Shown piece after piece: positions 7,230-14,803 of a stretch of 40,321 bases of DNA. Origin of the DNA: an uncultured Collinsella sp. (GTDB lineage Bacteria; Actinomycetota; Coriobacteriia; Coriobacteriales; Coriobacteriaceae); the NCBI GenBank assembly GCA_900545055.1, contig UQXP01000011.1, positions 1-40,321 of the forward strand, in the 5' to 3' direction. Below the pieces are notes generated by a model, which did not search any database, was not told the DNA's origin, and was given only the letters and a program-made list of their open reading frames with translations. A program made the translations under genes and the position numbers. How positions within the stretch are numbered: position 1 is the stretch's first letter; the number at the start of each line of letters is the position of its first letter.

Positions 7230-7365
7230 GACGGTTCCCCTTTCGAACCAAAATTGAATAGCTACGGTATTGCTGCACGGTGGGTGGCGAAAACCCAGCC
7301 GCGCCTAAACCCGGAATTTTAGGGAACCTGCTTTGCGGTCGATTATTTAGTTGTGCGTCGTCTCT

Positions 7366-7405
7366 CCCGGAGCCGTGAACATACCTGCTCATATGCGGCT
7401 CCGGG
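7366..7405 (-). promoter_or_regulatory. Leader hairpin overlapping the end of a small ORF ahead of the reductase operon
   Basis: Perfect 10-bp stem CCCGGAGCCG/CGGCTCCGGG (7366-7375 with 7396-7405), with an inner CATA/TATG pairing. On the minus strand its first arm lies in the last codons of the 22-codon ORF and its second arm just past the stop. It would form or melt depending on ribosome position. No T-run follows. The rest of the 7230-7670 space shows a weak hairpin CCTAAA/TTTAGG (7304-7323) and an AT-rich patch near 7555-7600. Confidence 0.55.
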
Positions 7406-7457
7406 CCATATATAGGGCACGCGCGGCAACGCGACGCGAATATGTCTTCTGCGGCAT
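7389..7457 (-). CDS. Candidate 22-residue leader peptide ahead of the reductase operon
   Basis: ATG 7457 is preceded by AAAAGGAGGG, one of the best ribosome sites in the window, 7 nt upstream. The peptide begins MPQKTYSRRVAARALYM and holds five Arg. It ends at UGA 7391-7389. The stop sits in the loop of a 10-bp hairpin, and a TATAGT box lies about 30 nt upstream, so this would be the first thing translated on the operon mRNA. Reading the UGA as Sec would add 13 residues before a TAA; this is only a possibility. A function in attenuation or sensing is inferred from layout; no known family is recognised. Confidence 0.45.
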   Translation of the reverse strand: MPQKTYSRRVAARALYMARSRI

Positions 7458-7487
7458 CGGCGCGCCCTCCTTTTCTCATCGAAGATA

Positions 7488-7516
7488 ACTATATCAACGG
7501 TCGTCGTCCAAACGAA
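7488..7516 (-). promoter_or_regulatory. Putative promoter of the reductase/selenium operon
   Basis: Minus strand: -10 TATAGT (7493-7488), 17-nt spacer, weak -35 TTCGTT (7516-7511). Transcription would start near 7480, just ahead of the small ORF's ribosome site. Placed 260 bp upstream of the first reductase gene. Confidence 0.45.
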
Positions 7517-7670
7517 CACCGCCGACACGCGTACGACAGCGACAGACACCGTCGTTTAATAATTAATTATCTTGTTTGATAAGGTTTTGTCATCAATCAT
7601 TCGGCGAACGGTAGGCCTAAAAGCGATACGGCGGCCGAAGACTGTATCCCCGACCGCATCGCACACCAAA

Positions 7671-8741
7671 CTACCGACAAACCAGGTGAATCCTGCTCGC
7701 ATCGAAATGCATGCGCAAGGTCTCCCCCGCTTGCGGCAGCTCCTCCACAGGCACACTCACCTTGTTGACCTTCCACTGCAGGCGCGTCGGCGCATCGGCA
7801 CGCGGCACATCCAGTAGCACCAAGCGCTCAAAACGCGAATCGCTCACGCGGGCCACGTGCAGATCGTAGCTGTTGCGACCACGCTCGGCACGATTGTCCA
7901 CATGGAAGTAGCTCGCGCGAATGCCTAGGTGCGCCACGTTATCGGGCACCTCGCGACCAACATTGAAGGTCATGCCCCAGTCCAGGGCTTCAACTTCCCG
8001 AGGCCCCGTTTTGCGCGCGCGGCTCGTGTTCTTGCAGCCCGTCAGGCGCAGCGCGGCCAGGGTTTGCGGCCGGCGAACCACGTCCTCCACAGAGCCAATC
8101 TCCTCAACATGCCCGTTATGCATCACGCAGATGCGCTCGCACAGACGGCATGCCTCATCAATATCGTGGCTCACGTAGAGTACGGTACGATTGCAGACGT
8201 CGAACAGGTCGAGCATGTTTTGCTCAAGCGCGCTCTTCAGATACGCGTCGAGCGCACTCATGGGCTCATCGAACATAAAGATGCCCGGGTGCGCCGCTAC
8301 CATGCGGGCGAGCGCCACGCGCTGCTGCTGTCCGCCTGAGAGGCGTGCGGGATAGCGATCGGCAAAGTCGGCCAGGCCAAAAATGCCCAGGTAGCGCTCA
8401 GCAAGCTTTTTGCGTGCCGCGGCGTCGCCCGCATCTTCAACGCCGGCGCACACATTATCGGCAACCGTCATATTGGGGAACAGCTGATAGTTTTGGAACA
8501 GCAAGGCGCACTTGCGCTCCTGGGGCGACAGGTTAATACCCGCGGCCGAATCAAAGAAAGTCACGCCGTTGACGACGATCTTGCCCTCGTCGGGCGTCTC
8601 AACGCCGGCGATGCAGCGCAAGGTACAGCTCTTGCCGCATCCGGAGGCACCGAGCAGCGCCACGCGCTCCTCGCCGGCCTCAAGCTGAATGTCGAGCGTA
8701 AAGCCGGGATAGCGCTTTTTGATATCCAGAACGAGCGACAT
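7671..8741 (-). CDS. modC: Molybdate ABC transporter ATP-binding protein ModC
   Basis: 356 residues. Walker A GASGCGKS at 31-38, Q-loop LLFQNYQLFPNMTV near 80-93, signature LSGGQQQRVALARM at 134-147 and Walker B GIFMFDEPMSALD at 153-165. This is the ATPase that drives molybdate/tungstate import through ModB. The C-terminal 110 residues are longer than a bare ATPase and could be a TOBE-like regulatory region, but I do not see a clear family motif there. Start ATG 8741 comes 3 nt after the modB stop, with AAGGGAGGT inside the end of modB, so the two are translationally coupled. No strong terminator is visible after the stop; a weak GATAC/GTATC stem follows. Confidence 0.92.
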   Translation of the reverse strand: MSLVLDIKKRYPGFTLDIQLEAGEERVALLGASGCGKSCTLRCIAGVETPDEGKIVVNGVTFFDSAAGINLSPQERKCALLFQNYQLFPNMTVADNVCAGVEDAGDAAARKKLAERYLGIFGLADFADRYPARLSGGQQQRVALARMVAAHPGIFMFDEPMSALDAYLKSALEQNMLDLFDVCNRTVLYVSHDIDEACRLCERICVMHNGHVEEIGSVEDVVRRPQTLAALRLTGCKNTSRARKTGPREVEALDWGMTFNVGREVPDNVAHLGIRASYFHVDNRAERGRNSYDLHVARVSDSRFERLVLLDVPRADAPTRLQWKVNKVSVPVEELPQAGETLRMHFDASRIHLVCR

Positions 8742-8744
8742 GGC

Positions 8745-10187
8745 TTATCGACCTCCCTTCGCAACCGCGTCGTCGCGCATAAGCTCGGCCAACGCCTCGC
8801 GGTCGATGCGCAGGGCATCGCCACCAACGGGATCGAGCGAATCGCCCTGGCCGGCGAGCTCCTTGGTCTGCTTGCGCTCCGCACGCGAAAGGCCCCGCTC
8901 ACGGTACTTTTGCGAGTGCGCCGTATACATGTTGATGAACAGGATGACCAGGAAGCTAAAGACGATTACGACGACGACCCAAAAGAGCGCCACCGACGTA
9001 TTGCCGCCCATCCATTCAAAGTAGATGGAGATGGGAATGGTCTGCGTAATGCCGGCATAGTTGCCCGCAAAGAACAGCGTGCAGCCAAACTCGCCCATAG
9101 CGCGGGCAAAGGCGAGCACCGTGCCGGCGGCGATAGACGGCCAGCCAAGCGGCATCATAAGCTTGGTAAAGATGCGACGCTCGGACCATCCCAGGGTTCG
9201 CGCCGCATCGAGCATCTGCGTGTCGAGGCTCTCGAAGGCTCCGAGTGCCGTACGATAGACGAGCGGGAACGACACCACCACGGCAGATATCACCGCCGCG
9301 GGCCACGTAAAGACGATCGAGACGCCGTGCGCGATAAGCCACTGGCCCACCCCGGTCGAGCGGCCAAACAGCATAAGCAGCAAAAAGCCGCACACCGTAG
9401 GCGGCAGCACCATAGGAATCGTAAAGACCGAATCGAGCAGACCCTTGATGCGGCTCGAGGTACCCATAGTCTTCCACGCGGCGAACAGGCCCAGTGCAAA
9501 GGAGATCAGCAGGGCAAGGCCGCTCGTTTTAATGGACACCCAAAACGGGCGATAGTCGATGTCGCCCAAAAAGGAAGCCAGAGAGGTCAAGGGCCCCTGC
9601 TCATCCCGCAACACGACAGACGATGCCTCTACCATTTGAGCGCTATCAAGCCAACGCGCGCCGCCCTTGGCATCACCCGAGGCTGATGCAATCACTACAT
9701 AGCGGTCCCCATCCGCACCGCGCTCGTCAAAGCCATAGGTATACCCGCCGGCGTCAAACGTTGTTTCCGCCGTGACATACCAAGGAAGATCCACGTCCCC
9801 TAGCTGCGCACCTCCCATGCAATTTGCGCTGTCGAGCTTGCAGACGAGGGCTTTGAGACCCGATACGCACTCGTTATCCTGCGGATCCAATCCATACTTC
9901 TCGACCGCCTTAGGCGATATCCACACCACAACGCGATCGGCAGCAGGCGCCACTACAAGGTCCACGTCCTCGTCAACGGGAAACCGGTAGCCCTCAGGCT
10001 GGCCCTCCATGGCACGAGCGGTCCCCCTGGCCAACCGCTCAAAACCCTCGATCCCATAGGAAAGCCCATGAGCGGTCGCAGCAACCTGGGCCCCTTCTTC
10101 AGCGTCCCCAGCAAACGCAAATCCCGGCACCCAGCAAAGCGCGAAGGTCAAAGCACAGGTGACAAGCATGCGGAATCTATTAAGCAC
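8745..10187 (-). CDS. modB: Molybdate ABC transporter permease ModB with an unusual N-terminal extracytoplasmic domain
   Basis: 480 residues, about twice the usual 225-270 of ModB. Residues 1-26 are a signal peptide (LVTCALTFALCWVPGFAFA). Residues about 27-212 form a soluble region with Cys107, Cys116 and Cys123 and no family I recognise. The permease begins near 215 (WVSIKTSGLALLISFALGL) and has the EAA-loop sequence DAARTLGWSERRIFTKLMMP for contact with ModC, then ARAMGEFGCTLFFAGN typical of ModB/CysT permeases. Start GTG 10187 has TTGGAG 6 nt upstream and puts the signal peptide at the N-terminus; a GTG at 10256 overlapping the modA stop is the alternative. The added domain may bind substrate or ModA; this is inference. 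Confidence 0.88.
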   Translation of the reverse strand: MLNRFRMLVTCALTFALCWVPGFAFAGDAEEGAQVAATAHGLSYGIEGFERLARGTARAMEGQPEGYRFPVDEDVDLVVAPAADRVVVWISPKAVEKYGLDPQDNECVSGLKALVCKLDSANCMGGAQLGDVDLPWYVTAETTFDAGGYTYGFDERGADGDRYVVIASASGDAKGGARWLDSAQMVEASSVVLRDEQGPLTSLASFLGDIDYRPFWVSIKTSGLALLISFALGLFAAWKTMGTSSRIKGLLDSVFTIPMVLPPTVCGFLLLMLFGRSTGVGQWLIAHGVSIVFTWPAAVISAVVVSFPLVYRTALGAFESLDTQMLDAARTLGWSERRIFTKLMMPLGWPSIAAGTVLAFARAMGEFGCTLFFAGNYAGITQTIPISIYFEWMGGNTSVALFWVVVVIVFSFLVILFINMYTAHSQKYRERGLSRAERKQTKELAGQGDSLDPVGGDALRIDREALAELMRDDAVAKGGR

Positions 10188-10255
10188 GAAAAGCTCCAAG
10201 CGGATACAAGGACGGAGTGAAACACAAAACGATGGAATTATCGCGCCAAGCCGCA

Positions 10256-11128
10256 CTACTCGGAAAGCTCAAAGCCGTACTTGGCCCAAATCTTCTGGGC
10301 CTTCTTGTTGGACAAGCAAAAGTCGATAAACGCCTTGGCCTCGTCGGCATGTTCGGAGCCATCGGCGACAGCGCCCGGATACACGATGGGCTTGTGCGAG
10401 TCCTCGGGACACACGAAGGCCTCCTCGATGCCGTCGTAGCGGAAGATGTCGGAGCTATAGACAAAGCCAGCCACGCAGTCGCCCGTAGAGACGTAGGCGG
10501 CAGCAGTGCCGACCTTGTCGGCCAAAGCCACCTTGTCGGCGATCTCGGGAGCATATTCGCCGTCGTCGCCCTCGGTGCCGGTGTAGAGGCCCGCGGAGGC
10601 CAGCGCCTGGTTGGCGTACTTGCCGGCGGGGACGGTCTTGGCGTCGCCGATGGCGATCTTGCCGTCCAGGTTCGCGACGTCGGCGATGGCCTCGACCTTG
10701 GTGTCGGAGCCCTCGGCGCGGATGATCACGAGGTCGTTGACGAACATATCCTCACGGATGTCGGCGTCGACGAGCTCGGCGGCCTCGGCGTCGTCCATGG
10801 TGCCCTTGGAGGCCGTGATAAGCACGTCGACGGCGGCACCGGCGCGCATTTGCTCGACAAGGTCGCCAGACGCCTTAAACTGCGTGTCGGCAAACGTGGT
10901 GCCGGTCTGCTCGGTGTAAAGCTCCTGAACCTCGGGCAGAGCCTTCTCGAGCGAGTTGGCGGCAAAGACCTGCAGTTCAACAGCTTTCTTGGAAGATGCC
11001 TTAGCAGAACCGGCATCGGATCCGGCCGGCTCGGACGTCTTGTTGCCCGAGCAGCCGGCAAGACCAAGGCCGGCAGCGGCGACAGCAGAAAGCGAGACGA
11101 ATCCGCGGCGAGAAACCATATCGAACAT
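10256..11128 (-). CDS. modA: Molybdate-binding lipoprotein ModA
   Basis: 290 residues. N-terminus MFDMVSRRGFVSLSAVAAAG leads to the lipobox LAGC with Cys26, so it is a lipid-anchored binding protein; the SRRGFVS pattern could also be a Tat signal. The body has VFAANSLEKALPEVQELY, ASGDLVEQMRAGAAVDVLITAS and YPGAVADGS, matching the ModA type II binding fold for molybdate/tungstate. Start ATG 11128 has GAAAGGG 6 nt upstream; an in-frame TTG two codons earlier is less likely. First gene of modABC, transcribed from a TATAAT promoter about 60 bp upstream, after the mogA terminator. Confidence 0.93.
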   Translation of the reverse strand: MFDMVSRRGFVSLSAVAAAGLGLAGCSGNKTSEPAGSDAGSAKASSKKAVELQVFAANSLEKALPEVQELYTEQTGTTFADTQFKASGDLVEQMRAGAAVDVLITASKGTMDDAEAAELVDADIREDMFVNDLVIIRAEGSDTKVEAIADVANLDGKIAIGDAKTVPAGKYANQALASAGLYTGTEGDDGEYAPEIADKVALADKVGTAAAYVSTGDCVAGFVYSSDIFRYDGIEEAFVCPEDSHKPIVYPGAVADGSEHADEAKAFIDFCLSNKKAQKIWAKYGFELSE

Positions 11129-11188
11129 GTTCAACCCTTTCGAACGCTATGCCCGGGCACCCCGCCGCAGGCTTTATTCTGTTACTAG

Positions 11189-11194
11189 ATTATA
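11189..11194 (-). promoter_or_regulatory. -10 box of modABC
   Basis: Perfect TATAAT on the minus strand (11194-11189), about 60 nt upstream of modA, within an AT-rich island. A direct repeat CATTAT at a 12-bp step lies just upstream, where a regulator could bind. No ModE-type palindrome was recognised. Confidence 0.6.
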
Positions 11195-11284
11195 CTTCTG
11201 CGCGAATAATGTTTGTGATAATGATTTCTCGTCTAATAAGTTTCTTTTACCGATAACCCCGAGATGGCCGCACTGTCACTGCAT

Positions 11285-11320
11285 AAAAAAGGCGGAGCAG
11301 CCCGTAAGGTCGCCCCGCCG
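11285..11320 (-). terminator. Rho-independent terminator after mogA
   Basis: Minus strand: GGCGG-GGC pairs with GCT-CCGCC around a GACC/GG inner part, followed by six T. It separates moeA-mogA from modABC. Confidence 0.8.
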
Positions 11321-11332
11321 CAGGTAAACTAC

Positions 11333-11812
11333 TTAGTTGGCGTGCCCGCCGCCCGCCGTCATTTGGGCCGCATGCTCCAGCTGGTCGCTCACAGCCTCCC
11401 AGCTTTCGCGGGCCGCTTTCGTAGATCCCGGAAAGTTGATGACAAGCGTATACCCACGCTGCATGCACACGGCGCGCGAGAGCATAGCGCGACGCGTCTT
11501 GGTCATGGAGTATGCACGGATTGCCTCGGCAATACCCGGCACATCGCGGTCGCAGACGGCACGCGTCGCCTCGGGCGTCACATCGCGCATCGAAAGCCCC
11601 GTGCCGCCGCAGGTGAGCACGACATTGGCGTGGCACTCATCGGCGGCTTCCACAATGGCATCACCGATCTCGCTGGCGTCGTCGCGCACGACCACATGCG
11701 AGGCGACCGTCCAGCCCTGCGCCACGATGAGCTCCTCGAGGGCAGCGCCCGCCTCGTCCTGGACAAGGTCGCGCGTATCCGAGCACGTCACGATCGATAT
11801 CTTCAACTCCAT
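11333..11812 (-). CDS. mogA: Molybdopterin adenylyltransferase MogA/MoaB family
   Basis: 159 residues of the MoCF-biosynthesis fold. It shows SIVTCSDTRDLVQDEAG at the start, TCGGTGLSMRDVTPEATRAV around residue 70-90 (the GGTG and RDxTPEA motifs that bind molybdopterin) and INFPGSTKAARES near 135 (the PGS/P motif). The enzyme adenylates molybdopterin so that MoeA can insert Mo. ATG 11812 has AGGAGGA 6 nt upstream and begins just after the moeA stop, so they form an operon. MogA and MoaB are hard to tell apart by sequence alone. moaA, moaC and moaE are not in the window. Confidence 0.88.
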   Translation of the reverse strand: MELKISIVTCSDTRDLVQDEAGAALEELIVAQGWTVASHVVVRDDASEIGDAIVEAADECHANVVLTCGGTGLSMRDVTPEATRAVCDRDVPGIAEAIRAYSMTKTRRAMLSRAVCMQRGYTLVINFPGSTKAARESWEAVSDQLEHAAQMTAGGGHAN

Positions 11813-11822
11813 AGCGTTCCTC

Positions 11823-13085
11823 CTATAGCACCGTTCCCTCGGGCAGGTCGACGCGCACAACGTCCACGACATCCCCCGCCTTGAGCTCGCACGGCCCTTC
11901 GTCAATACGCAGCAGGCAGTTGGCCCGCTGCATCGTGCCGAGCAGCGCCGAGTTCTGCGTCTTAGCCTCGGTCACCAACAACTCACCGGTCTCGGGGTCG
12001 CGCAAAACCGTGGCGCGATCGAAGAAGCGTCGGTCCTGGCGCTTCTTCACGCCGTGTGTGAGCGTCGCCTGCTGCACGGGACGCACGCCCTCGGCAAAGC
12101 CGCGCATCTTGCGAATAGCCGGGCGGGCGAGCATCTCAAAGCCCACATACGCCGCCGCGGGATTGCCCGAAAGCCCCAAATATGGCTTGTCCCCAAGCAG
12201 ACCAAACGTTATGGCCTTGCCCGGACGCATCGAGATGCGGTCAAACAGCACCTCGCCCTCGCGCCGGACGAGCGCCGTCACGAAATCGTAATCGCCCGAA
12301 GAGGCGCCGCCGCTCGTAATGACAAAGTCGCACTCCTGCACGGCACGATGAACCAGCTCGTCAATCGCCTGCTCATCGTCGGGCGCAATGCCGTAGAACA
12401 CGGGCTCGGCGCCGGCATCGAGCGCCTCGGCCATCAACGCCGACGAGTTGGAGTCGCGAATCTGCCCGCGCGCCGGCAGCTCACCCGGCGCGACCAGCTC
12501 CGTGCCCAGCGAGATAATGCCCACGCGCGGAGCGGCATGGACCTTCACGCTCGCGTAACCGGCGCTTGCCAGCAGGCCGGCGCCGGCCGGAGCCACAACC
12601 TCACCGGCGCGCATCACGACGTCGCCGGCATGGGCCTCCTCGGCGGCAGAGCGAACGTTCTCCCCCACCGTGGCCGGCGCCGAGAACCTCACACGCGAGC
12701 CCTCGTTGCCGTCACCGTCGAGCACATCGACGATCTCGTATTTCACCACGGCATCGGCACCTTCGGGTACCGGCGCGCCCGTCATGATGCGGACCGTCTC
12801 GCCCGCGCCGATTACGCCCTCAAACACATGTCCCGCAGCCTCGTGTCCGATAACGTCGAGCGTCACCGGCGCCTCGCCAGACGCCTGCGCCAAGTCCGCC
12901 GAGCGCACGGCATATCCGTCCATAGCACTGTTGGCAAACGGCGAGATGTCGATGTCGGCCACCGCGTCCTCGGCCAAGGGAAGACCGGTGACCTGCCACA
13001 CGGGAATCTCGACGAAATCGGTCGGAGCAACGTGCGACAGAACAATCGACTGCGCGTCCTCCAGCGGAATGAGTTTCTCTGCCAT
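11823..13085 (-). CDS. moeA: Molybdopterin molybdenumtransferase MoeA
   Basis: 420 residues. IDISPFANSAMDGYAV near residues 47-62 is the MoeA N-terminal signature, VRIMTGAPVPEGADAVV follows near 100, GIISLGTELV near 190, ITSGGASSGDYDFV near 255 and SGNPAAAYVGFEML near 305. A C-terminal barrel (domain IV) closes the protein. MoeA inserts molybdate into adenylated molybdopterin. ATG 13085 is used because AGAGGTGC sits right before it; a GTG two codons upstream is less well spaced. A TATACT box lies about 60 bp upstream and a small GGCGC/GCGCC hairpin lies in the leader. Confidence 0.94.
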   Translation of the reverse strand: MAEKLIPLEDAQSIVLSHVAPTDFVEIPVWQVTGLPLAEDAVADIDISPFANSAMDGYAVRSADLAQASGEAPVTLDVIGHEAAGHVFEGVIGAGETVRIMTGAPVPEGADAVVKYEIVDVLDGDGNEGSRVRFSAPATVGENVRSAAEEAHAGDVVMRAGEVVAPAGAGLLASAGYASVKVHAAPRVGIISLGTELVAPGELPARGQIRDSNSSALMAEALDAGAEPVFYGIAPDDEQAIDELVHRAVQECDFVITSGGASSGDYDFVTALVRREGEVLFDRISMRPGKAITFGLLGDKPYLGLSGNPAAAYVGFEMLARPAIRKMRGFAEGVRPVQQATLTHGVKKRQDRRFFDRATVLRDPETGELLVTEAKTQNSALLGTMQRANCLLRIDEGPCELKAGDVVDVVRVDLPEGTVL

Positions 13086-13142
13086 ATGCACCTCTTAATG
13101 CCACGGCGCACAACAGGGGCGCCGATTCTTTATGCTTGTCTC

Positions 13143-13148
13143 AGTATA
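13143..13148 (-). promoter_or_regulatory. Putative -10 box of moeA-mogA
   Basis: Minus-strand TATACT about 58 nt upstream of the moeA start. The -35 region is poor. The 13086-13295 space also has the divergent promoter of the CLC gene. Confidence 0.5.
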
Positions 13149-13260
13149 ATCCCCAGACGCACGACCGCGACTTGGCCTGTACCCGCAAATACACCTGTCG
13201 GCCGCAAGCCACGAAACAGAATCGAAACCAACCCACCGGCTCGTCGCGTTTACCGCGTTT

Positions 13261-13266
13261 TATAAT
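13261..13266 (+). promoter_or_regulatory. -10 box of the CLC-F gene
   Basis: Perfect TATAAT in TTTTATAATGCTTGCG, 30 nt upstream of the start codon. The -35 is weak. The same TTTATAATGC string precedes thiD. No fluoride riboswitch is seen in the short leader. Confidence 0.6.
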
Positions 13267-13295
13267 GCTTGCGTTGCAACCTAAAAGAGGAACGT

Positions 13296-14717
13296 ATGAC
13301 TCATAACGACAAACCCGAAAGCGCAAACGAGGCGCAAGACCATCCCCAGCCGCTCGACGACGGCGGTTTTTTCTCCCTGAACGACGTCATCACGGCAGGC
13401 AGGCATCAACTTACCCGCTCCGAGCATCTCTTGGCTGCCGACACGCGCCGCAACGCCCGCAACCTACTCGCGAGTGCCAAGTTGCTCGTACTCGTCGTCA
13501 TCGTCTCGCTCGCCATGGGCGTTGCCGCTTGGGCGTTTTTGGCCTCGTTGAATATCGCGACCGACTATCGCGAGCACCATGCGTGGATTTACGCGCTTCT
13601 TCCCGTTGTGGGCGTTGCCACCGCATGGGTGTACAAAAACCACGGTCTTGCCGCCAAACGCGGTAACAACCTGGTCATCGACTCCGCTCTGGGCACCCGC
13701 CTCATCCATATGCGCATGGCCGTCCTCACCTTCGTCTGCTCCACGCTCACGCACCTAACGGGCGGATCGGCCGGTCGCGAGGGAGCTGCGGTGCAGATTG
13801 GCGGCACCATCGCCAGCAACATCTCGAGCCTCGCCCACCTCAAAAAGCATGACCACCACGACCTCATGCTCGCCGGAATCTCGTCGGCCTTTGGCGCCGT
13901 ATTCGGCTCGCCCCTTGCCGGAGCTTTCTTTGGCATGGAGATGTGCTTTATCGGCAAGATCGACTACACCGCGGGCATCTATTGCCTGGTCGCGTCGTTT
14001 ACCGGCTACTTTACATCACTCGCCCTGGGTACCGAGTACGAAGTGAATGTCATCGCCAGCGTTCCCGCTATGACGCCTACAACGGTCGTCATCGTTGTTA
14101 TCAGCGCCATTATCTTCGGTCTGACGGCACGCCTCTTTGCGTGGTCGGTTCGAACCGTCAAGAGCCTGTACGGTCGCTTTATCACCAATTACCTCGTTCG
14201 CGCACTTATAGGCGCACTCGTGGTTTTAGCCGCCTATGCCCTCCTCGACGCCTGGGACTACGCCGGCCTTTCCACGTGGCTTTCCGGCGCCGGATTTGCG
14301 GGCAACACCACCCTGGCGGACGCAGCCATCAAGTTGGTCGTCACAGCGCTTACCCTGGGCGCTGGCTTCCAAGGCGGCGAGGTCACGCCCCTGTTTGGCA
14401 TCGGTGCGGCACTCGGTGGCTGGATCGGTTACCTTACCGGGCTCGACCCCAGTTTTCTGGCGGCTCTCGGCATGCTCGGCGTGTTCTGCGCCGGCCTCAA
14501 CGTACCCATCACCACCTGCATGATGGCCATCGACCTGTTCCACGGCACGGCCGCCGGGTTCTTTGTCATCGTGGCCTTTATCAGCTACCTAACCGGCGGA
14601 CACCGCGGCGTGTACCCCGCCCAACGCATCATCTCACCCAAGCGCCGTTCGCTTATTGTGGATGAGGGCGGTACGGTAGCGGATGCTATCGAGCGCCACA
14701 ACGACCTGATAGAGTAG
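13296..14717 (+). CDS. CLC-type fluoride/proton antiporter (CLC-F family)
   Basis: 473 residues, membrane protein of the CLC fold. GGSAGREGAAVQIGG carries the external gating glutamate (E162). The usual GSGIP anion motif is replaced by RGNNLV with Asn124, and the usual GxFxP motif by GAGFQGGEVTPLF with E362 and T364. The GGEVTP signature and the 200-residue distance from gate to second glutamate fit the fluoride-specific CLC-F antiporters (E118/E318/T320 in the enterococcal protein, from memory). These expel F- in exchange for H+. The first 55 residues are a soluble N-terminal tail. Start ATG 13296 has AGAGGAA upstream; an in-frame ATG at 13269 is less likely because it lies at the expected transcription start. 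Chloride transport is the alternative. Confidence 0.85.
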   Translation: MTHNDKPESANEAQDHPQPLDDGGFFSLNDVITAGRHQLTRSEHLLAADTRRNARNLLASAKLLVLVVIVSLAMGVAAWAFLASLNIATDYREHHAWIYALLPVVGVATAWVYKNHGLAAKRGNNLVIDSALGTRLIHMRMAVLTFVCSTLTHLTGGSAGREGAAVQIGGTIASNISSLAHLKKHDHHDLMLAGISSAFGAVFGSPLAGAFFGMEMCFIGKIDYTAGIYCLVASFTGYFTSLALGTEYEVNVIASVPAMTPTTVVIVVISAIIFGLTARLFAWSVRTVKSLYGRFITNYLVRALIGALVVLAAYALLDAWDYAGLSTWLSGAGFAGNTTLADAAIKLVVTALTLGAGFQGGEVTPLFGIGAALGGWIGYLTGLDPSFLAALGMLGVFCAGLNVPITTCMMAIDLFHGTAAGFFVIVAFISYLTGGHRGVYPAQRIISPKRRSLIVDEGGTVADAIERHNDLIE

Positions 14718-14803
14718 ATGTAATAATCGCCGTGCAGCCACAATCGGGGGCAACGTAACCCGAGCGCGACCGCACTGTCATGTCACACGCCGGGAGTCGC
14801 CCC

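Noticed and set aside
7230..7670. Molybdenum-cofactor or glycine-type riboswitch ahead of the reductase operon
   Set aside because: A GGGAGAGAC string hints at a glycine aptamer but the other conserved blocks are missing, and I cannot match the Moco aptamer; only the hairpin and small ORF are supported.
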